NCBI GenBank assembly: GCA_033297205.1
Contig: MU859130.1
Location: forward strand, 93,379 to 157,378
DNA from: Pseudoneurospora amorphoporcata
Lineage: Eukaryota; Ascomycota; Sordariomycetes; Sordariales; Sordariaceae
Direction: 5' to 3'
DNA: 64,000 nucleotides
Made by a program: the position numbers and the translations under genes
In this document: in pieces, positions 33,114 through 45,827 of the stretch
Layout: each line of letters begins with the position of its first letter
Numbering within the stretch: position 1 is the first letter of the stretch
Notes under the pieces: model-generated
Databases searched by the model: none
What the model was told of the DNA's origin: nothing
Seen by the model: the letters and a program-made list of their open reading frames with translations, nothing else

Positions 33114-34474
33114 ATGAGTAGCTCCCCCGCCGACCCATGTCCGACAAGACGAACGAGAATAGTTTGCATCAGCGACACCCACAATTGCACTGTTAAACTC
33201 CCCAAGGGTGACGTTCTCATCCATGCCGGTGACTTGACAAACCAAGGGAGTCTTTCAGAGGTACTAATCCCAATATTGCTCCCCAAGCTATCCTAGGCAG
33301 CATATGGGGAATTCGTCACGCATTTCAACAGACTAACACGCATAATTACCAGCTCACCAAAGCAATCCAATGGCTGGAAAAAGCCGATTTTGAAGCCAAG
33401 ATTGTCATTGCCGGTATGTCTCATCAGTCCTTACCCCCAAGTTGCCTCCAGTTCACCCAAAGAAAATGGACACTCACATTTCTCTGCTCAACAGGAAACC
33501 ACGACAAAGCTCTCGACCCGACACTCTCTTCTAATTCCTCCCAGCATCAAGAGCTCTCTCCAGAATCCAACCACTTCCATAATAAACCCCTCTCCAACCC
33601 AAAAGAGGGTATATCCCTCTTTGAGACTCACGGCCCATCAATCACTTACCTCCGCCATGAGTCCGCCGAGATGAAGCTCACGGATCCAAAGGGACCAAAA
33701 ACAAAGTTCAAAGTATTTGGAAGTCCGGGGACGCCCGGGGTAGGGGATAAATGGGCGTTTGGGTATGTGAGGAGTGTTGAGGATCTGAACCATGTCTCAA
33801 GAAAAGAGCAGGAGGCGCAGGTAATGACTAACGGGGGAAGAGAGCCGGACGGAAATGAGGTTCAAACCGCAGCCAAGATTTGGTCCTCCATTCCTCCAGT
33901 CACTGACATCCTCATCACGCACACGCCTCCGTACGGACACTGCGACCTTGGCGTTGTCCGCGGGTCAGACGGGGAAACTGGAGAGACGGGAAAGGGAACA
34001 GAAACAGAAACAGATATAGACCGTCACCTAGGCTGCCATTCCCTCTTCCAACGCTTATCGGTAGTTCGACCGAGACTGCAGGTTTGCGGACATGTACATC
34101 GCGCTAGGGGAGCTGAGAGGGTGCGGTGGTCCCCGCCAGGCCCTGATACTTTGGATAGGGAAGAAGATACCGCTGGTGAAGTGCAAGCGGAGTGGATTGA
34201 AGCCGGAACAGAAAAGTGGACGGATCCGAGTCCGGACCCAAAATCCGCAAAGATTAGTTTGGTAGATTTGACTGCCCGTGGTCGTGGGAAAGGAAGTGGA
34301 AAATTAGACTGGAATGATAAAGGCAAAGGCAGTGGAGAAGGCCGAAAGGAAACGTGCGTGGTCAACTGTGCAATTTTGGCAAGCAATTATCCTCATGTGG
34401 GAGGGAAGAAGTTCCATAAGCCGGTGGTAGTGGATTTGGAGTTGTCGGTTTGCGACGAGGATGGGGAAAAATAA
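33114..34474 (+). CDS. Calcineurin-like metallophosphoesterase (MPPED/239AB-like)
   Basis: Three exons are inferred: 33114-33260, 33353-33413 and 33495-34474, giving 395 aa. The dimetal phosphoesterase motifs appear in order: IVCISDTHN (D-x-H), VLIHAGDLTNQG (GD), IVIAGNHDKAL (GNHD, formed only after splicing intron 2), ILITHTPPYGHCD (H) and LQVCGHVHRARG (GHVH). All expected metal ligands are present, so it should be an active metal-dependent phosphohydrolase, cytosolic since no signal peptide is seen. The overall pattern resembles fungal relatives of animal MPPED1/2, whose substrates include cyclic nucleotides; the physiological substrate here is unknown. Insertions rich in Gly/Glu/Thr/Lys separate the motifs (around residues 230-250 and 320-350). 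Upstream is transposon debris and downstream a gene desert. Confidence 0.88.
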
Positions 34475-37400
34475 TTAGGAGGAAGAACATGAGGTGTTAA
34501 AAAGGTTCGGAAGGTGGGTGTTGTGAGGAAGATGTAGACTAGACTAGGGGCCAGTTCTTTTTTTCAGGTGGGCGGTTAGCGATCTCGAGGAACTGAAGAT
34601 GTCATCGGTGTGATGATGACAGTTTGAAGAGTGAAATCGATCAGACACCTAGGACTCGAAGCCAGAAGTGGAAGTGTTGTGAGGTAGACAGGAGCACAGG
34701 CATGAGAGCACTAGAGTACTAAGGTAGTGACAGTGGTACAAAAGGATCTTTAACCAAATGTAAAAGGAAGGCACGAGAAATTTCACTTCATCAAAGAGAG
34801 GAAGGTACGACTACTGACTATCTCGGTCCTTGTCGGTGGAAATTGGGCATCACGCAGAGAGGAAAGTGCAACCTGACATAGGTACGCACCTGGAGCCCCG
34901 GCGCCCTTTCCCGGAGACTGATGAGGCAGGTGTGTCATGTTGAGTTCGTCCAGATCAAATCCCATCACTCATCAAGTGAAGGTGGATCTTGAAAACAAGC
35001 TGCGGTAAGCTTGACACTCGGTTTGTAGACCGCAAGCGGGAAGAGGAGGAGACGATGAGGCCGTCTTTCATGTACAGGATCATGACGAGCTCGGTTCAAA
35101 GAAATCAGAGCAGCGTCAACAGCGATTAGGTCTAGTTCAGAGAAATTCAATGAGCCCCTCTCTGTTCTGTTACTATTGTTACAGTCCTTGGTTGTGTCAA
35201 GGCTCTAGACCAGAAACTTCACTTGTTGTTTTGAAGTGTCCAAAGACTAGACCTACGTTGACAGTTGCTGTTCCAACAAAAGAAAGCCATGAGACTACCT
35301 AGTTTAGGTTTGAAAAGAATCCACTCGACATGGCTAGTCTCCATGGCGGGATAGAACTCAAAAGTAACTGGTTCCTCTATAGAAGCTCATGACTTTCTCA
35401 TTATCTGGCTGTCAAGGCAACCTTACTGAGTGCAACTCCGTACCAAGCTATGTGGCTGCCGTATCGTTCAGCAACTTGCGCATAGAGTGAAGACCTACCT
35501 ACTTGATGGCTACTGTTTCTTTTCTACGTCTTGGCTGGTGAGATTCTTAGTATCTCTTAATCTTCTAGTTTAGTATCATTGGCTGTCAAGCGAGACTCTC
35601 ATGCTAACACCTACGTAAGAAATATCTTTCTTACCTCCGTCCGAAAAAGTTATCGCAGTAGACCTTTCCTATGGCCTGCTCCGTCGAGATGATACTAAAT
35701 TGACAACCCAAGGGCAGCATTGTACTTTCACGTGAGATAACCTCGGTAGATTACATACTTGTGGTTCAATGACCTGATATTGGGCCATATATGGTCCCGT
35801 AGGCAAAGTCGAGGCAAATAAAGGAGATCTTGGAAAACATCGCACTTACCTATCTTTCCCTATCCTGACTAGGTAATTCCAATTCCCTTTGAACTCGAAC
35901 GTTGAAGAAACTCCGAAGTGAGAAGCTACCCCTTTGCTCAGGTGCTTACCCACCCCTCGTCCCTTAAACGTGACCGCCTTCCCAACGAACCCACCTCGTC
36001 AATCATATTCACATGTTCAGGAACCCGGGTTTCATCCGCCTACCTCATCCGCTCTTCCGGTTTTCGTGCCTGAGTCCCGACAAAAAGGAAGTCACCGCCC
36101 AATCTAAGATCAACCCCTAGATTACCCCTAGCTTTTCCCATCTAGAACTTAGTTTCAACCTCCACCAGTTCCTCATCCCCATTCTTAACCCCGTCAACGG
36201 AACCATCCCACCGCCTACCCGCAAGCACACGCCACCACCCGTACCTACCCACAACCCGTCCAGTTGATTCAGCCCTCGAGATATCCCGCTCGTAGGTAGT
36301 CCACATCCAGTATCCATCAAAGGCCCCATTGGGAACCTCATTGCGTATGTATTTGACCTATCACCGCTCAGCTCGCAAGTCTAACCTAACCCAACCCAAA
36401 CCGAATGTGGATAAGTATCATATAGCCAAAAGGCTCCAAAAGCAGTCGTGGCGCGATGAGAGTGCTCAGAATTCCTCAAGTGGAAATTTACCTTCCTTAG
36501 CTTAGGTACCGGTCTACCGCGGCAGCTGGTTCAGCCTAACTTGCTTTCTTAGTCAAGAGAACGTGGGCTCAGCTTAGTTTAGCCTGAGGGAGATCACGGA
36601 TAGGGCAAGCCGAAAACCACACCGTCGGCTTCTCGATATCGGTGTAGAAGCGAGGGAGAAGTTTTTTTTGAACCTATCATTGGAGTTTTCGACTTTTGAG
36701 GCGGGAGCTAAAGCTTGGGCGTTCAATCTGCCGGTGGTGCCGGCGGTGCTGTTTGGTAAGGAAGGCGCAGAGGTGGTCACGAGGTGCAGTTCTTAGTTTT
36801 TGTCCGGAGTTTGATAATCTGACACTGACAGATCTCGGTCGGTCGGTCAACGCTCGAGTGGATATGAATGTCTTCGGGTCGTTTTGGGTAGGCATCACTT
36901 TTCGGTAATCCCTCATCGTTGACAGCTCGTGGTTTTCGTTATCTGCTTCAATTCTCGGTGGCAGTCCTCAACCATGGAGAATCAAAAGGATAGGATAGGA
37001 CAGGATATCTTCCCAGACCGCCTGCCTTACCTCACTTCACCTTACCTACCGCCTACTTCACTTGACCGCATGGCACCCGGTTTGAGCTGATCATGTCGTG
37101 ACACGAACCGGCGGCCCCCGTGTTTCGGGCTATGCCATCATAGCACGGACCTTGGCTTTGACAGTTCGACAGGTTGCCAGTTGATCCCTTTGGCCTAGCT
37201 TGGTAGGTTTGAATGGGGCCCGCCGTAGGAAAGTTAACACGTGTCAGGCCTCACAGGTCGGATTGAGCCTATCACCGTCCGCTGTGCATTTCTGTTGCTC
37301 CCTCTCCGGTTCGACGACGTCAAACTTTTGTGCTAAATGGCCGAACGTTTCGGGTAGTCGATCCGGGGTGAAGGCGGAGTCTAAAGACAGACAGCCTGGG

Positions 37401-40400
37401 ATGCGGGATGGATTTGGTCCCGAGCGGTCTGCCTCGGAAAGCCACTGATGGACAACACCGGGAACTGAACCCGGATTGAACCCAAGGACCATATGTTAGT
37501 ATGTAGCTTGAGCACTCCCAGCCTTTGTCATTGGCATGCGACAGCAACTTCATTGATGAATCGTTGTCAGTGTCTATTGATCGCCGAAATAGGATTATCC
37601 TGCTTGTGAATTTCGTCCCAAACAAACCAAGCCGTTTCCACTTACGTAGGTGACATTTCCGGAATGTCGATGAAGTCATACCAGGAGGTCGCCATGTGGG
37701 ATTTGCGGGTGAGCCGGCACTTTGAAAAGTCTTGGGCCTCCATACTGTTTCGCGGTTTGACACACGGTGAGTTGGGTATGTCTCCATTGCCATGCGGATT
37801 TCGTCGACCGTTTGTTGATGTAATTGGCTTTTGGTTGATTGATCTGCAAAATGAGCTTGAGCTAGGTTTCAGAATATGACAGCTCGGCCCATTTGCCTAA
37901 AAGGCGTTGAACAGTCTTTCTCAGGGCTCGAATTCTTATGGGCAGTCTGGAAAACAAGGCTATCATTTGGCCGGACAGATAGTTTTGATTGTCGGTCGGA
38001 TACGGTGTAAAGGCATGTCCAAACCGGGGTCAAGTCCACCCAAAGGCTGTCACGCGAGAGGCGACTGCTGCGGAGTGTTCTTTCATCATGTCCAGGTCCG
38101 AGCTGTGTATACAAATAATATGAGCGAGAACTGTGCGAGTGTATCTCCAAATCCAAAGCCTTGCTACGAAGATCATCAAGGTTTCGTTCGATTTGAGCCC
38201 CTTGACTGAACAAATGGCGGCCCGCTCCGATCCCGCTTCGTCGATCCCCTAGCCTTGCCTGGCCGATATTCCCCGATCAGCTCAGCTGGGTCTCTTCAGG
38301 TCCGAAGGGGTTGAAGGCTCAAGCATAATGGTCACTGACCACAATATGACTTACTCAAGCCTTCCATCCAAGAATGCCATGCCCATTGTGTAGCTTGGCG
38401 CATACCTCCGATCAAGTTCGTCAGTGTTCTCCGAAAGAGAAGCGCACAGCATTTGTAGCCAGAGAAGCAGTGAAACAATGATGTTTGATCAGGGTGCATG
38501 CAGCATAATATTAGTCAACCAGCCCAGTTCGAAAATGGCCAAAACGGGCAAAAGGATTAGGAGATGCCTGCCGAGAAGGTTCAAGGTACCTATGCCCAAC
38601 ATGCCCCTGTTCCAGCAGCCAGGAGAAAATCGGAGCACGAGTTCATCGGGAAGCGGCTCTAGAAACCCTCTTGTCCAATCAGCCTGACGCATCTTCCCCG
38701 CTGCTTGACATGTTTGGCTTTGAGGGTCCTGACTCGAGGAGCACGAGTACGGGTGAAGTGTGATGCGCATCTGTGACGGCATGCAGGTTGCACGGTTGCA
38801 ACCGGCCGGCATACGGAGCACCTATCATAGGGTTGGCAGCAGACAAAACCTCCTGGTCTCTCCTTGTACGCTTCCATAATCTATCTGGCAATGTCTGGAC
38901 GACTCGAAGTTAGTGAAAAGCAAGACAATCCAGGATGCGATGGCTCTTACCAGTTTCATTATAAAGCCGATGTCGAGCTCGTGCTTGTTCTTCTCACGAT
39001 CAGAGATTTTCCCGATGTCTCTCCAAGCGTATCTGTTCGATCGTGGGAACACGAAGTGCTGAGAACAAACGTTGGCACAGCCGTCTTCCCAACTCGTTAA
39101 GAACCCCCAGATATTGGGTAGGCAATTAGAACACCACCAGCAGCATCTCGTAAGCTCACCGCCACGGAGATGGGTGGTTACAGCATCCTTTGGGCGGTCT
39201 GGGATTTGCATCTCGTGTGTGGCTGCCCCGGCTTACACTCCCCTCAAGCTGCATTGTCAATGGTGCCCCAATGTACAGAGAGGATCCCCCACGGGAAAGG
39301 GATTCTGCGCATGTAGGTATTGTGCGGTTGGTGTGACGCGACCTGGCCGGCATCGCATGGGGAAACCAACTGATGGACAGGAAAACGAACGACTGCGTGG
39401 GGATCGCATCCGACGGCATGGCCCCGGCCGCCGAAACAGGAACACAACCAAGAGGACACGGAGGGGTATGGATGTTGTGTTGTCGGTGGTTTGACCGTTT
39501 GGCGGGGTAAAGTCGACAGTCGCTCGGAAGGAGGAAACGAGGGGTGGAGGGGCTTGATGTAACTCGAGTACGCAGTGAGCGTGGCTTGTGGCCGTTAGTA
39601 TATTTGTGAGCAACCAAGACCAACGTCTGAAACAATGTTGCCTGACAATTGCTCCTCCAGGTGATCATTCGGGATCCGACGTCTAGGTTCACTCCAGACA
39701 CGAGGCCATTTCCCCAGAAGAGAAAGACAAGAAGACGGGTTAGGTGATGTGTATCTTGTTCGCCAAGAAAAGCCATGTATGAGACGCTACTTGCATATCT
39801 GAGGCACGGGTATTGGGAGTAGACGAGACTCCGTAGCCAGTCGATTCAGTCGTTTTACCTCTACCGGCCTGCATTGGTCGTCAAATGGGGGAAAATGCAG
39901 CACTCCGGCCGTCCCTAACACCATGGCTTCAGATAGGGATTGGATGGAGTGACAAGGCTAACTGCAGACTGTCACAATGAACCTGTTGTATGTATGAGGC
40001 TGTACCTGCTTCTGGATGTGTATCGTTTCCTTAGGTGGGTATCGAGGGCAAAGTAGGAATAAAGGGAACCATGTGTTTTGATTGGGCAAAAGACCGATCT
40101 GGTGTGGAAGGTGACTGATGTCAGTTGAATGGTGCTGTCGCATACTTGTCGACCATTTGCGCATGGAAAAGTGACAAAAGTTGACGATGAGAGAAATCAC
40201 TATTGTGATAGCCCAATCAGCAAGAGTCTTTCTTCTGTTGTCCATGGAGAGGGCTGACATCCGAGAGGCCAAGACAGCTTCTTTATCCAGCGACGACAGG
40301 ACGAACTGCTGCATGGGCACTCGGAGCGTCACAGCTTAAGAGCAGCATAGACGCCTCCTAGATCCGGGGCTGTCGATTGTGCAGTTTGCAGCGTAGGTAC

Positions 40401-43376
40401 AGGGCGAGATATCTCCCGTCTGTAGGCCTCGGGCAATGAACGGGACAGAAACGACGGGCACCGTACTTAGGTTGTGGGAAGAAACAGAAATATGCCGGTA
40501 GAAAATTGGGCGGTGGGCGTCTAGAGCGGCTATTGGCCTAGTCGAGGAAAGAGCGAAGCGAGGATGTGTGGTTGCATGATCCAATGGGTGAAGACCCGGA
40601 AAGAATTGACCTCATAGCGCCGAATAACCTGAAGCAAGTGCTCTTTCCCTGTTAGCAGAGCATCATCAGGAGTCTCCTGCCATTTGTGATGCTACCTACG
40701 CCAGAGGGGGAAATGACATCGATAGGCATCCATCACCGGCATTCACCAAGCCTGTTTGACGACGGTTTGACCTTTTGATGTTCGACGCAATCTCAGCTCT
40801 GGAAAGAACCTATTGATGACTGCCACACCATCCGGCGGTACGTGGATTGTCACGGGGATTGACACGAGGGAGCGTGAGCTTGCCCTGATGAGCAAACCTG
40901 ATGAGCACGATCAGACTGTTAATCCGGCGGCTTGTGCAGGAACAAACGATTCTGGTGAGCTGTCAGGAGGTGTCTTGGGTCAACATCATCTTCGGGTCTG
41001 ACTGGAACGAGTCGGTGTTCCGAACGGCGGCGGCGGCACGAAGTCTGTCCAGCTTCCTTCGAGGGTTCATCCTTTCAGAGGCCGCACTCGCCACCATCAC
41101 CAGCCACGCCGAGGCACCGGGCAATATTCCGATAAGCTCGTGGATTCGTGGGCCACGTTCCATGTCTGTAACTTGGCATTCCTGTCTCAGCAATGGATTG
41201 AAGCGAGTGGCATTCCGAGGCAGAGTCCGTGAACGACCGACGCCGATCCGGGAGAGAGGCCGCCTTTCTGGGTGTCGAAGACCTGGATGGTGCTGTTTGA
41301 GATGGCATTTTTACGGTCCATGTCCCGGATTGTTGTACTCCCTGTTTATATTAGTCTCACAATTCCTGCAGTCCATTCAGGAGAAAGGGGCAACCTCATT
41401 CCTCAGGCCTCAACAGCGATGCTATTCCTGACCAAACTGCCACACCTGTGCTGCTGAAGAGGGTCGCACTATGGATCGTTAGCGGCCGGCGGCCGGAAGA
41501 GAAGCTGAGAAAGAAGCCGACAGAAGTCGAGGGACGACTCCGAGGGAACCTTGACGTTGGATGCCATTCGTTCCCATTTGATGGCATAAGCCAGGGCCCG
41601 GCAAGGGCAGGTGGTCACCATAACAGGAAAAGCTCCGCATACAGCCAGCATGCATCCAGACCAGTCAGAGGCCGTCGTGATATGCTGGTCCACCGCATTT
41701 CCAGCACCTCCACAGTCCGCATAGCCCTCTCCTCCAAGACCTCACGTCCATCTGCACATGCTTTCCCCTCACAGTGTTGGGGACGGGAGCATTGCGCGTC
41801 TGCCCAGTAGGAATGAGAAACTGGAAGTTGTATCTGCGCTGTATCTGTGCCTCTGGGTGCAGAAGCGCGACATTGACGACCCTACTGTGAGCCTGTTCAC
41901 ACCTTCGAATCCCGGCAACTGACGCTATCGACAGCTTTAGGGGCAGGTCTGTGAGGTACGAAACTGAAAAGAGCAAAGTAAGTATTTACAGGTGTAGAAT
42001 CATAGTAGAGGTACCTTACGATGACCTGCCCGTCTGCATGCTATCTCGGTATCTGTCATCCCATCTCAGGTCCGGTTCCATTCTCCCCCTCCCATTCGAT
42101 ATCGCATCGGGGCCCATTAAGATCCAGAGCGAGTGTGCGAAGTTCGTCCCAAGTCTGAACGGGGATGTCCAGTTTTGGTCATCATCAATTCAACTCTCTC
42201 ATAAGCAGTGCAGTTGAGGCGCATTATAGGTAGCTCTCAGTTTGTCAGTCGCGATAGATACGGACTATCCGTGCCTTCCTCTTCTCCATCGGTTTACTTT
42301 GCATTCCAGTGCCCGCTGCGGACTGGAAGTTACGGAAAAACAATCAAATCAAGGAGCGCACCTGCCCGTCAACTTGAACCATAGCACCACACGCACTCGA
42401 CCCTGGCACAACACCAAAGTGCAGGTGACCTTTTCACCTTCCGCGCATACCGTACCTTGCTCAGTCCACTTCCATTTTTTTCACACTTCGTTTCCCTACC
42501 TTCAATTCCCCGTTTTCCACTTGCAATTCGTGTCGTCGACGCATTATCCGTTGGGCTATACCGATCAATACCTATCGGTCAGGCCAGATTGTGGGCTGGC
42601 CTTTTGGTCTCTTTCCACCCGACCCCTGTCACGCCTGTATCTTGGGAGCCTACTATCATTCCTCCTTTGCTTCGTTGCTTTGGAAATTACCCTGCTCTCT
42701 TTGCCTTCTAATCATATACGCCATACACGAACACCATACCGAGGGGCGCTTATACCTGGTCTTTTAATCATTGATCACCGCCTTTGGTTGCACGACAAAT
42801 CCAGCGCCAGAAACACCAACACCACGAGCCCCACTCTCGCCGGCCAGTCTCCAGATCCCCGAGATCCCCTCCACCCCCCTAACGATTTCCCCCTGTGGCT
42901 GGCTCCCTTGGCCCTGCACGAGCACAGCTACTGTGTAGACACAACACTACAACCACTAGACAACGGTCCACCTATAACCAGTCAGATCACGACGACCAGC
43001 ACCTATACCTACCGCTACCGCCCCCCAGAAGCCGCCCTCCAACTTTCCCTCCACGCTTCTTTTTCTGTCGCCTCAATTCCCCTCTTTCACTTCTTTGCGC
43101 CCACAGCCGCACCCGTTTTGCCCCTCCAACAGCGCGCCAGCCTCGCAATCCCTACCACCCCATCTTTATACGCCTCCCAACCCCAGGGACACATACAACT
43201 CTCCCTCTGGCTTTCACGACGATCCTACGCCTTTCAATGCTTTAGTTGCTCTGTCTTGACGGACGTCTGGTGCCTTCTTGTCAAGTCACATTTACGTTCC
43301 CGGTTCGCTTTTCGACAAGCTCTCACCTTAAACACCAAACTTCGAGTCAACGCACTTATCAATCCCCATCATCACC
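34475..43376. other. 9 kb region without a convincing gene
   Basis: Base composition is ordinary, not AT-rich like RIP DNA. Frames of 100-170 codons occur on both strands (for example 37320-37793 minus, 39156-39776 minus, 41448-41810 plus), but none has a recognisable domain or protein-like composition. The last kilobase (about 42400-43376) is strongly pyrimidine-rich and keeps a 399-codon frame open that runs into the J-domain gene in another frame. It looks like a long leader or promoter. Confidence 0.5.
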
Positions 43377-45077
43377 ATGTCTTCTCTTCCTCCCGACCCG
43401 TGGCAGGTCCTCGGCATCGCAAAGACGGCAGACAAGACTGAGATCCGGACAGCATATCGAAAATTGGTCCTCAAGTGTCATCCAGACAAGGTCCAAGATC
43501 CGACTCTGAAAGCTGAGAAGCAAGATGAGTTTCAAAAAGTCCAGCAAGCCTATGAGCTACTCAACAACGACGAAGAGAGGGCGAAGTATGAGCATCAGGT
43601 TCGAATGAATGAACTCAACCAACAAAAAACACGGGCTGCCTCGAAGAGCGCGGCTCATTCCCCAGCTGCTCGATCATCTCCCAGGCACAAGGAGTTCGCT
43701 TTCACTCCTACACCAGAGCGTTCCTCTCACAGGACAACGACATCAAGCAGGGAGAAGATGTACTCCCAACCCTCGCGCTCTCATGAGGAAGTTCTCACTG
43801 CTCGCTTCGCGGACATGAACTTCAACGAAGAGAGACGTGCTCGTCGCGCAACTAGCTATGAGAAGCAACCAAGACACGAGGACGAGAGGCCCTCGAGACG
43901 CGAAGAGGAAAAGACATTCAGACGTGAAGATGAAAGGCCCGTGAGGCGCGAGGAGGAGAAACCACTGAGACGAGAAGAAGAGAGGTTGAAGGACAAGCGC
44001 AGGGATGAAGAGGAGAAGAAGGCGAGGCGCCAGCGGGAATGGGACAGGCAGCTGGAGGAAATGGGTGATCTTGGCCGCAAGGCGGAGAAGAAGAAAACCG
44101 ACAAGGAACGGGATAGAGCTGAGAAAGAACGAAAGGTGGATGAGAAATCTCGGCGGCACAAGGGCCCCTCGATCGAAGTCGTGGAGGATCCAGAGGAGCC
44201 TTATAAGTCGGACAAGAAATCTGCAAAGTCTTCCAGCAAGAAACACCCCGAGACTAAGGAGCGCGAGCGCTCCCGCGAGTATGACAATGGGCGAGAAAAG
44301 TCGACCCCTCGTCCCACTGCTGGTTTTGTTGCCGATGACCCGCTGGAAACCGCAAAACGATACATGATGAGCAAGGGTACCAAACTTCCTGAACCGGAAC
44401 GGATTCCGAAGCTGGGGAGAGCCCAAACCTACACTTACAAGACTGAAGTGCCACGTCCTCCCCTGGCTGATTACGATGACGAAGAAGTCCAGCGATCATC
44501 TGCCCGACCCCGTCGGTCCTCTTATGAGACCCCAACCAAGTCTAACCCGCACATCGTCGATGCTTCGCCTCGCCTTACTCCGGTCAATGTCAAGGCTTCA
44601 AAGTCTCCTGGCGTTCCTCTACCTCAGGTTTCTCCCCTTCGACGATCACATACGGAAGTACATTCCGGGCACCAATTCCAGCCACCGCCTATGACACGGC
44701 ATACTACTTGGGCTCCTAGCTCCGACCGACAGTTCGATAACGTCTACCATAACGACTCAGATGATGATTACAACCGCCGTCATCGTTCACGTTATGCGGA
44801 CTCCCCTTCTGATGGAGCCAGGTACAAAGCGGATGGGGGCAGGAGCTCGAGACGCGATGAGCCAACATACCCCAAGGTTTACTCACGAGGAACTTCCGCC
44901 ACACGAGTTCCTCCTGATCTCTACGGGCCTCCACGCATATACTCAACTTCGGGTATGAACGTAAAAGAGGGCAAGAGAATTGACCTGAATGACGTCAAAT
45001 TCTCTGATCATATCCCCTACGGCACCAGGTCTCATCCTCCTCCTCCTCGAGACTATTCCTACCCGATCCATACTTGA
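43377..45077 (+). CDS. J-domain (DnaJ/HSP40-type) co-chaperone, charged
   Basis: A single exon of 566 aa. The J domain is at residues 7-70: DPWQVLGIAKTADKTEIRTA, then YRKLVLKCHPDKVQDP with the HPD motif that stimulates HSP70 ATPase, then FQKVQQAYELLNNDEERAKYE. There is no Gly/Phe region or zinc-finger domain, so this is a type III (class C) J protein. The middle is an extreme Arg/Glu/Lys-rich stretch with repeats of the form RREEE+/RREDE+, likely a single alpha helix or coiled region. The C-terminal half is Ser/Pro/Arg-rich and disordered. This layout occurs in filamentous fungal J proteins of unknown client. The start is the first ATG of the J domain. Confidence 0.88.
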   Translation: MSSLPPDPWQVLGIAKTADKTEIRTAYRKLVLKCHPDKVQDPTLKAEKQDEFQKVQQAYELLNNDEERAKYEHQVRMNELNQQKTRAASKSAAHSPAARSSPRHKEFAFTPTPERSSHRTTTSSREKMYSQPSRSHEEVLTARFADMNFNEERRARRATSYEKQPRHEDERPSRREEEKTFRREDERPVRREEEKPLRREEERLKDKRRDEEEKKARRQREWDRQLEEMGDLGRKAEKKKTDKERDRAEKERKVDEKSRRHKGPSIEVVEDPEEPYKSDKKSAKSSSKKHPETKERERSREYDNGREKSTPRPTAGFVADDPLETAKRYMMSKGTKLPEPERIPKLGRAQTYTYKTEVPRPPLADYDDEEVQRSSARPRRSSYETPTKSNPHIVDASPRLTPVNVKASKSPGVPLPQVSPLRRSHTEVHSGHQFQPPPMTRHTTWAPSSDRQFDNVYHNDSDDDYNRRHRSRYADSPSDGARYKADGGRSSRRDEPTYPKVYSRGTSATRVPPDLYGPPRIYSTSGMNVKEGKRIDLNDVKFSDHIPYGTRSHPPPPRDYSYPIHT

Positions 45078-45792
45078 GGCATTTCGAGCCTGACGACTTT
45101 GTTATTCTTATTTCCTTGGACTTCCGGCTCTGTTCTTTCGGCAGGTGTTTGCAACGGCGTGCAGTGCATGGGTCATTGGGGCACGGTGTTTGGTTTGGAT
45201 ATCGATCGGTTGATTTTCTGTTTTTATACTACTCATATATGGGGAACGACACCTGGCAGAGAGAGACAGTAACGACACGTCTACGTTTCATACATCGCAT
45301 GATCCGGGGTTTATTGGGATACGATTTGGGGCATGAGGTAGAGGACTCAAAGCCATGACAAGGGGGGAAAAGGGACGCGTTGGAAACGCGCTGGGACAAA
45401 GGTCAAGGATATAGCATCGGGAAATGCCGCACATGATGAGATGCAATAGGAATTGCTACTTCTTGGGGTTCATTTGTTTTTCTCTGTTTTTTGTACGTAT
45501 CCAAGGCACGGGAATGACGATATAACGTCCCTCATACAAGCAAACCAACGTTTTGGATGCCGTATACCGAACGGGAAATGTATCAGAACAGCAATTAACA
45601 TTCCAGACTGTAAATTTCTATGCTCTCAAAAACTGACTACCAGGATAACAACGAGCCGCTGGCTGATACGCAATACATACAGCGAGGTTATGGGAGAAAT
45701 AACGATGGGCATATGTCATTGAATCTATCATACATGACCATATGGTTCTTTTAACATGTCACGATGTGTTGTTCTTTGTCTCTTTTTTCCTT

Positions 45793-45794
<2 letters not shown>

Positions 45795-45827
<33 letters not shown>
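45795..45827 (+). repeat. 33-nt poly-T tract
   Basis: An uninterrupted run of 33 T, about 720 nt past the J-domain gene stop codon. Confidence 0.95.

Noticed and set aside
42242..43441. 399-codon frame overlapping the start of the J-domain gene
   Set aside because: It lies in pyrimidine-rich leader DNA, translates to a Ser/Pro/Leu/His-rich sequence without any domain, and runs out of frame into the J domain. It is most likely non-coding leader.
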